Source: Apoderus coryli (taxonomy: Eukaryota; Arthropoda; Insecta; Coleoptera; Attelabidae). From it: a stretch of DNA of 64,000 bases. Positions 57,244 to 64,000 of the stretch are shown here, in pieces. Where the stretch lies: NCBI GenBank assembly GCA_911728435.2, contig OU452198.1:13240001-13304000 (forward strand), given 5' to 3'. Within the stretch, counting starts at the first letter, position 1, and every line of letters starts with the position of its first letter. A program made the position numbers and the translations under genes. A model generated the notes under the pieces. The model searched no databases. It worked only from the letters and a program-made list of their open reading frames with translations, and had not been told where the DNA came from.

Positions 57244-58764
57244 TACAGGGTGTCCCAAATATAAGAAATGAACCATAGTTGTGTTTTTTTAAATGGACTG
57301 CCCTGTATATGAATATATTTTTGGATTCCCCGTTCTTTCATTAAAGTACATCTCACCTAAACCTGACAGTTTTTTAAATATTTAAATTTTTATAAAAATA
57401 TAGACATAATATGAAAGAACAAATTCACACCTATTTGTTTGTTCTTTTTAAGCCAGTCTGGGCTGATAAATATACCCACTCATCACTTGTTACGCCAAAT
57501 ATAAAAAAGCCGCAATACTAAATACAGGGTGTCCAATAATATAATTTATATGAACGTAAAGTTTAATTCTAAATAACTTGTTTATTTCAAATGGAACACC
57601 CAGTATATGAGGTCAAAATTAGATGCATAAAGTAATTATCTGTCAAATATTATAATACTTGGAAAATGCACATATTCATGATATTAGGGAAATTTGAAAT
57701 TGAATCTCTTAGTTTCATGTAGACCACCATGTATTTGATGATGCAAAAATTAAAGTTAAATTAAAGTTTTCTTATAGATATGTATACTTATCTTTAATTT
57801 TGCATGGAAGAGGCACACATATTGGCAATAAGAGGAAGAATTTTCAAAAATATAATATTTATCAAGTCAGCCATGAGAATTTGAGAAGATATAATACATT
57901 TCTTTTAATTTGATATTTACTGTCGAATAGTCTGTTGAAAATTCTTACTTAAGAGTTGAGAATTTTTCAGAAAACAGTTTTTTATCTGTGACATTTGATT
58001 TAATTCAATTCAAAAATGCGAACCTATTCCAAAGGAGAAAGAATAGACATGATTTTTATTCTGGGAGAATGGTCCAAAAACGCTTTACTGGCATAGCGAG
58101 TTTACGCTCAAAGGCTCCTGGCGCAAAATCACCCCAAAAAAGCGGTCTTCGAGAGACTGTTAAGGCAGTTTAACGAAAGATACCACCCAAACACAGTGCA
58201 AATGCATCAAGAACTTTTCAATATTGATTTTAAATCGTGTTGAATTTTGTACATGGGTCAGGAACAAAATCATCGCAAATGAAAACTTTTTTAATAGAGG
58301 AGATGAAGAACCAAATAAATGAAGCGTTTAGAAGCGTTACACCAGGTTAAAGTTGTTGAAGGATTTAAGAAAAGGATTCATATGTGCCTAGAGTCCAATC
58401 ATTTTGAACATTTATTATAAAATTTATCAGTTTTTATGAAGGTATATCTTGTTATTTAATTTGAGTGAAAAATTTATTTATTTATTATGTTATTGTTTAA
58501 ATTATGGTTTAGGTTAGATGTGCCTAAATGAAATTTAGGTTTTGTTTTGAACAGGGAATCTAAAAATTTATTCATATACAGGGCATTCCATTTAAAAAAA
58601 TGCAACTATGGTTAATTTCTTATATTTGGGACACCCTGTATAGACTCACAATATTTTTAAAATGTAGCCATAAATCATTTTTATCGAACCCACGAATAAA
58701 ACTTTAAGGAAATTAAATAGTTTAACCACAGTATTCCGTGTCGTATGGCGTGAATAACCCTGTA
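57244..58764 (+). mobile_element. Double-TIR IS630 derivative
   Basis: The inner termini TACAGGGTGTCCCAAATATA (57244) and complement (58640) pair. On the right the sequence continues to an outer terminus ending AATAACCCTGTA at 58764, equivalent to the one that starts the copy at 35653. Inside, frames from 58010-58420 read YSKGERIDMIFILGE, GAKSPQKS and, near the end, GFICAESNHFEH-like text: the two ends of an IS630 transposase with the catalytic core deleted. Confidence 0.75.
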
Positions 58765-59474
58765 TATACGTTCCAACTACCTAACTGGTGAAATTTTAAC
58801 CGCTATTTAAACCCCCACCAAGGGTATCTTATAATTTTATAATAACTACCAGTCGGGAGTTCTTGTAATCTCTCTATAGATCATAAAAAATCGGTTGTCA
58901 CCCTAAAACTTTCCCGACTAGTTATAATATAATCAAAAATATATGACCTACGTAACCAAACAGAATTTTAATAATTATTATAATTGTATTATTTCCTTAC
59001 TACTAACGTAACAAACTAACTACTCGTACTTTATTCCTTCTTGTATTTATCCTCTAACAGTAGGTATACCTACATAATATTACCATAGATGTTTATTTAT
59101 TCTCTGATATTACTGTACATGGCTAAAGTTAATAATCCCTACTCCTAGTACATACGCATATACATAATATACTATACCACATTCAACTAAATATTAATAA
59201 TATAAATACGACAAAACCATTAGATTTTTGTCTCACTGTGTATAAACAGCGCCATCTCTTCAATACTGTCCCAACTACGCATTATATGTTTGTTGCCTAC
59301 ATTTATAAAAAAATTATAAGAAAATGGCGGATATTTGAAGGGAAATATGAGGGATTTTTTTAAATATGGATATTGTCTAATACAGAAAGTTTTCACGTAC
59401 AATTTTAATTACAAGTGATTGTTAAATATGTAAATAAGGTTATAAAGTAATATTATCATTATTAAATATTAGAA
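58765..59474. other. Spacer, nothing recognised
   Basis: AT-rich sequence without conserved frames. Confidence 0.4.
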
Positions 59475-59997
59475 TCATAGCACAAAATGAGGAAAAAGTT
59501 GCTGACTTTGAACTCAATTTATTAAGTAATTATTTATTGTTGTAGCGTCAAAATAGCTTATTACCTAATCCAAACCTTAGTCTTTAAAACCCTATTAAAA
59601 TTTTTGCTACCAGATACGTATTAGTGGAGTTTTCCATCCACAAAAATATATCTGTAAATGTGAAAAAATTACCATGTTTGAACTCAATTTATGAGTTAAC
59701 TATTTAATCTTTCCGCTTGAAAATACTTCATTACCTAATCCCGTCTTTTGTCTTTAAAACCCTATGAAAATTTTTGCTAGCAGATACGTCTTAGTGGCGA
59801 CTACCATGCGCAAAATTATGCCTGCAAAGCGAAATATGATGATTTTCTAACTCTGTTTTTGAACTAACTATCCAATATTTCAACTTCAAAATACTTTAAT
59901 ACCTAATCCCATCTTTACTCTTTAACTCCCTATCAAAATTGTTGCTACCAGATACGTATTAGTGGAGTCTACCATGCGCAAAAATAGGTCTGCAAGC
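59475..59997. repeat. Three tandem units of ~169 bp
   Basis: The block CCCTATnAAAATTnTTGCTA, CAGATACGTnTTAGTGG starts at 59590, 59760 and 59928 (spacings 170 and 168). ACCTAATCCnnnnnTTnnTCTTTAA also recurs in each unit. Confidence 0.8.
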
Positions 59998-60365
59998 GAT
60001 TTTATTCAAACGCCCCTCTTAATAAAAACTCCTCAACTTCCCTTTCCCATACTACTGTCATAATATTTTCTATATTCTATATGCTGCATACTAGATTCTA
60101 TACTTTACAACGTTGTCATTATGACTTATATTTAATTAACTCTATCACTTAACCATGCTATAGTACTTGTAAATAATTTTATTAATTCAATGCACTATCT
60201 TGCAACACCTATTATAAACGCTCGGTAGAAACTAACTATATAGACATATCACTGTATGAGACTGCGCAGTCACTAATTTTTATTGAAATATTGAAATATG
60301 CACAACTATAATATGGAGGGTGGTCTCACCAAAATTCATTAAATATGGATTATTAACTATTTCTG

Positions 60366-60415
60366 ATAATCACATTAAGAAGCTATAATACAAAACCGAT
60401 GTAATGAAATTCGTG
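60366..60415 (-). repeat. 50-bp inverted repeat, partner at 55397-55446
   Basis: See the partner entry. It lies just before the LINE remnant that starts near 60420. Confidence 0.8.
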
Positions 60416-60910
60416 AGAATTTTCATTACAAAGTGTAAAGTGTGTAGTATTTTACGAGGAATCGCGCCAAATAATTCAAGTGGCCCTCACGGTATTCCAT
60501 GCTCCCTTTTGAAGCATATGTATAATTGTAAAAGGATGTGTTTGGCGACATCTAGTTTTCGTTGGTAGTACGCCGAGTGAACAACAGTTCCTATATCGGC
60601 TGCCTGGGAGGTCTCTGACCCCATAAAGCTACTACCAACACATAGACGCGCCGATACTCCCTTAAGCGGGAACGCCTATATTTGAAATGGGCTTGTTTAA
60701 CAAAACAAGACTTAATCAAATATAGGCGATCCCGCTTAAGGGAGTATCGGCGCGTCTATGTGTTGGTAGTTGCTTTATGGGGTCAGAGACCTCCCAGGCA
60801 GCCGATATAGGAACTGTTGTTCACTCGGCGTACTACCAACGAAAATTAGATGTCGCCAAACACATCCTTTTACATCTCTGTACCGTGTGGGGTATATACC
60901 ACATTATTTA

Positions 60911-61012
60911 CGAGAGTTTGGCTGTCAACTACTGACCGATCACCACTGATGAGTCGTGGATCGACGAAACGGCCGTCTGGTGAAAGTATAGTGGTTGACA
61001 GACAAACTCTCG
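60911..61012 (+). ncRNA. Hammerhead ribozyme, type I, complete core (copy b)
   Basis: Stem I: CGAGAGTTTG/CAAACTCTCG (60911-60920, 61003-61012), CTGTCAACTAC/GTGGTTGACAG (60922-60932, 60991-61001) and CACCA/TGGTG (60941-60945, 60978-60982), with an internal loop TGACCGAT/AAAGTATA that could dock on loop II. Core CTGATGA at 60946-60952. Stem II GTCG/CGAC (60953-60956, 60962-60965), loop TGGAT. GAAA at 60966-60969. Stem III is ACGGCCGT at 60969-60976, with no loop bases, as in dimer-active hammerheads of Penelope-like elements and animal retrozymes. GUC triplet at 60975-60977; cleavage is expected after 60977. Activity is predicted, not shown. Confidence 0.92.
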
Positions 61013-61241
61013 GATTTTAAGTCTTGTTTTGTTAAACAAGCCCATTTCAAATATAGGCGATCCCGCTTAAGGGAGTATCGGCGCGTCTATGTGTTGGTAG
61101 TTGCTTTATGGGGTCAGAGACCTCCCAGGCAGCCGATATAGGAACTGTTGTTCACTCGGCGTACTACCAACGAAAACTAGATGTCGCCAAACACATATTT
61201 TTACATGTTTGTACCGTGTGGGGTATATACCACATTATTTA

Positions 61242-61343
61242 CGAGAGTTTGGCTGTCAACTACTGACCGATCACCACTGATGAGTCGTGGATCGACCTAA
61301 CGGCCGTCTGGTGAAAGTATAGTGGTTGACAGACAAACTCTCG
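61242..61343 (+). ncRNA. Hammerhead ribozyme, core-mutated (copy c)
   Basis: This copy is the same as copy b over the arms, CTGATGA, stem II and the stem III palindrome, but the GAAA box reads CTAA (61297-61300). G12 and A13 are required for catalysis, so this copy should be inactive while still able to fold. Confidence 0.85.
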
Positions 61344-62242
61344 GCTTTTAAGTCTTGTTTTGGTAAACAAGCCTATTTGAAATATGTACGAGTATAATGG
61401 TTCCTTCCTTGATGGTAAATTTCCGCCAATATTGAAACTAGCCAAAGTTATGCTCATTTTTAAGAAAGACGATCCTAAAAATATAGTGTATTACAGAGGC
61501 ATTTCCGTATTGTCAGTTTTCTCAAAAATTGTAGAAAATGCATTCTATAACCGACTTAATAAATTCGTAAATAAGCATAAAATACTTGGACAAAATCAGT
61601 TTTGCTTTAGGAAAGGTTTGTCCACTCAGGATGCAACTATCCAGTTTGTTAATGGTGTGATGATGAATTTGGAACAGAGAGAAAAGTGTTCAGGTTTGTT
61701 CTGTGATTACACATGTGCCTTTGAAACCGTACACCACCATAAATTTTTATCTAAACTTGTATTCCAGGCACATCTTTAGCTTGGATTGCTTCATATCTTT
61801 CTAGCAGAAACCAAAAAGTAAGTATAAACAATAATGGTACCATATTTGAGTCATCGGTTCTGGAGATTAACGTTGGCGTTCCCCAAGGCAGTAAGCTGAG
61901 ACCACTGATTTTATACATTTTGTTTCCGATATAACAACACAAATAAGATCCATCAAACACATTTTGCAGATGACACTTCAGCAAAAATATCTGCACATAA
62001 CATTGCAAATTTAAGTTCAAAACGGGAAGAATGTTTGGATGAGGTGCGGGGATATTGTAATAATAATGATCTAGGACTGAATTTCAAAAAAACTAGCCAC
62101 ATTCACTTCTCGACTAGGGATGTGGACTATAGTGTTAGAATCCGTAATGAGAATTGCTGCGGTGTGGTCCAGAGAGGGGCTGTAAAATTCTTGGGCGTTG
62201 TGATCGAGTTGCTTTTAAACTGGTATGTGCAGATTGAAAACA

Positions 62243-62560
62243 TACAGGGTCATTCATCCTGAGTGGCCTAATCAAAGTTCTAGGGAACTACAAAAGATAT
62301 GTTGCTGAAACTTTGGGGTTCGTTAATATCGGAAAGGTTCTATATTGATGTACTGTTTAAAAAAAATAAAAAATGTGGTCCTTCCATTTGAAATAACAAA
62401 GTAGGTGGTTAGTTGAGGTATAACCGGAAGTAATATAAACCCGGAAATTGTACACCAATATAGAACTTTTCCGATACTACCGAACACCAAAGTTTGAGCA
62501 ACAAATCTTTTGTAGTTCCCGAGAACTTTGAATAGGCCACTCAGGATGAGTCACCCTGTA
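62243..62560. mobile_element. Foldback MITE, 318 bp
   Basis: TACAGGGTCATTCATCCTGA (62243) and complement (to 62560). The arms of about 130 bp pair (CAAAGTTCTAGGGAACTACA; CCGATA blocks) around a loop of about 60 bp. It inserted into the LINE thumb region. Confidence 0.85.
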
Positions 62561-63717
62561 TAAAAAAAGGTATTCGTTTTAGATTTGAAAGCTCAGAAAT
62601 TTTGATTCTGTTCATGTTTTGTGATCATTTTATTATTCGAATGTTAGTTCTGTTTAGAGTTACGCTATTGTTTTGTAAGGTAACTTGAGTGTGTGATTTG
62701 TCAGCCTCATCCCAAAAATTTGCGAATCTAAATATCGAAGAAATAAGGCTCAAAAAAAAGAGAACAAAATTCACTCTGCATTTCGATGGTATTTTTGGAA
62801 CCAATTAAAATTAGTGACAGAAATATCCATTCAAATTTATAATCAAAAACACAATTATTACAAAAACGGATACGAAATTACTTTTTTTTACTCACAAAGT
62901 GCATGTTGTTGACGTGAATAATAATTTATTTCATCGTTACAAGTAGTATGTAAACAGTATAAGAGAAAATCAATATACAATTAGAAAGGAAAAACAAGTT
63001 AAATCGCAAAGCTTTTATCAAGTAGGTACCGAAGTATGCAACAAATTGTTCGAGTAGGTGTAGTTTTAAATAAAACCCACACTAGAAAGTCGCCATCCTG
63101 ATTACAATTTCTTTCTTAATTAGTTAGCATAATTGATAAAGGATCCGATAAATTTCATATTGGTTGGGTCTCTATATTTGTATAATCTTTCTAATCTTAA
63201 TTTAAAATATATAAATTTAGCTATTCTACCGGGGCTATCGGTTCCCAAGCATCTTTACATTAGAAATGGCCATAATGCAGCGTTTTTTGATACATTTCTC
63301 CCACGTATATAAGACCTATAATAAATCAGGCCTGCCAAGGGATACCGACAGTAATAAAAATAACTACAGTGACTGGATAAAGTTGGGTTAATGATTAGAG
63401 TTTGCAAATAAATATAAAATGAATTAAACAAATAATGTTTGGCAACGTGTTATTTTCTCAGATTAATCTAAATATAATCGGATGGACATATGGTATGGCG
63501 AAGACTTAATGTGGAATTTAAACAAGAAAATTTGTGTCCAACAGTAAAACACGGTGGCAGAATATTGTAACCATGATTTGTTCAATAGTTTTTCGTAGAT
63601 TAATAAAATGAAAGAGGATCTCTCAAATTAGATAATAGTTTTTAATAAATTCCAAGTGGATGAAACTTTTTGTAGTCACTGTATCAGACACCGCCGGTAT
63701 TAGGTTGCAATGTAGTT
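62561..63717. other. Spacer, nothing recognised
   Basis: AT-rich sequence, no supported feature. Confidence 0.4.
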
Positions 63718-64000
63718 ATATATACCGGGTCGGGCAGTACATTCGCCTCGGTCTCTCATTGCCTAACAAAATTAAAATTGCAAATATTGTTTACGTGGGT
63801 GTATGTAGATCTACCAGGAGCATTTAACAAAAATGTTTTTAAACATACCGGGTGTCTCAGAAAAGTGTGGCATACAATAGTTATATATTTTTAAATGGAA
63901 CATCCAGTATTTTCTGGATTTTTGAATACTTTGGATGAAATAAAGTAAAGTTATTGTTATGATCTCTATACCTAAATCTACCCGTTTGGCCAATTGTTGC
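63718..64000. mobile_element. TACCGGGT-type element, left end(s), cut by window edge
   Basis: Termini-like TATACCGGGTCGGGCAGTAC (63721) and TACCGGGTGTCTCAGAAAAG (63846) resemble the double-terminus families above, with an inner TTTTTAAATGGAACATCCAGTAT block. The right end is outside the window. Confidence 0.55.

Larger units (their letters stand above)
60527..61378. mobile_element. Hammerhead-repeat element B: inverted partial unit plus tandem units
   Basis: 60527-60715 is a partial unit in minus orientation, beginning at the family terminus TGTAAAAGG. At 60716 orientation flips and about two plus-oriented units follow (ribozymes 331 bp apart), ending at CAAGCCTATTT (61378). Flanks GCATATGTATAAT and AAATATGTACGAG look like a decayed target duplication of about 13 bp. 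Confidence 0.85.
60420..62242 (+). pseudogene. CR1/Jockey-like LINE reverse transcriptase, split by element B and a MITE
   Basis: The left part (60430-60526) reads NNSSGPHGIPCSLLKHMY. The right part (61384-61779) resumes with YEYNGSFLDGKFPPILKLAK, IFKKDDPKNIVYYRGISVLS, FSKIVENAFYNRLNKFVNKH and QNQFCFRKGLSTQDATIQFV. After frameshifts come GVPQGSKL, HFADDTSAKISAHN (catalytic box FADD) and, at 62035-62240, NNDLGLNFKKTSHIHFSTRD and VKFLGVVIELLLNW. The text joins sensibly across the 852-bp ribozyme-bearing insertion. At 62243 a MITE cuts the thumb domain. Confidence 0.85.

Noticed and set aside
61251..61343. Functional ribozyme at copy c
   Set aside because: The invariant GAAA box is CTAA, which removes two essential core bases.
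1..64000. CRISPR array, bacterial operon, riboswitch or origin
   Set aside because: No short regularly spaced identical repeats with unique spacers and no prokaryotic gene structure; the window is a eukaryotic, intron-containing region.

Overview
This is an AT-rich eukaryotic window, almost certainly from an insect; a beetle is plausible but not shown. The reasons are multi-exon genes with GT-AG introns, insect-type non-LTR elements (Jockey/CR1-, R1- and RTE-like), BEL/Pao, mariner/Tc1/IS630, hAT and Crypton remnants, Helentron-like elements with satellite cores, and very many inverted-repeat elements ending in TACAGGGTG or TACCGGGTG. No bacterial, organellar or CRISPR features were seen.

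Host genes. (1) A PTB/PID-domain gene on the + strand runs from 7387 to 40975. Nine coding exons join with consistent phases into 1169 codons plus a stop. The protein has an N-terminal proline-rich stretch, a PTB domain split over exons 2 and 3, a basic helical region, two copies of a Cys motif and a low-complexity tail. Its introns, one of them 13.3 kb, hold most of the mobile DNA. (2) The last two exons of a C2-domain gene (synaptotagmin/Slp/Doc2 type) lie on the - strand at 54135-55329; the rest lies outside the window or was not found.

Mobile DNA by region. 1-2010: a CR1/Jockey-like LINE with a ribozyme-repeat insertion. 2.9-7.3 kb: a TIR element, a Helentron-like array carrying an intact GOLD-domain fragment, and a dispersed repeat. 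7.6-10.2 kb: a BEL/Pao gag split by a ribozyme-bearing element. 11-19 kb: four inverted-repeat elements with transposase remnants. 19.3-23.4 kb: two Helentron-like elements of one family, nested in opposite orientations. 26-31.6 kb: R1/Jockey-like and RTE-like LINEs. 32-36 kb: tRNA-derived SINEs and TIR elements. 37-40 kb: RTE, hAT and mariner remnants. 41-43.3 kb: a composite element holding a broken gene fragment. 43.4-53.4 kb: IS630, foldback, Tc1 and Crypton remnants. 57-64 kb: IS630 derivative, tandem repeats, and a LINE split by a second ribozyme-bearing element.

Main discovery candidate: a 331-bp repeat family containing a type I hammerhead self-cleaving ribozyme. It has a complete CTGATGA/GAAA core, a GUC cleavage triplet, a stem III reduced to the palindrome ACGGCCGT, and a three-part stem I of 26 bp. 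Units occur in tandem and in inverted orientation, as in Penelope-like elements and animal retrozymes. In all three clear loci they sit inside other retroelements, once with a perfect 14-bp target duplication. A diverged, ribozyme-dead relative lies inside a TIR element in an intron of the C2 gene. Domain names and superfamily assignments come from recognised motifs, not from database searches.
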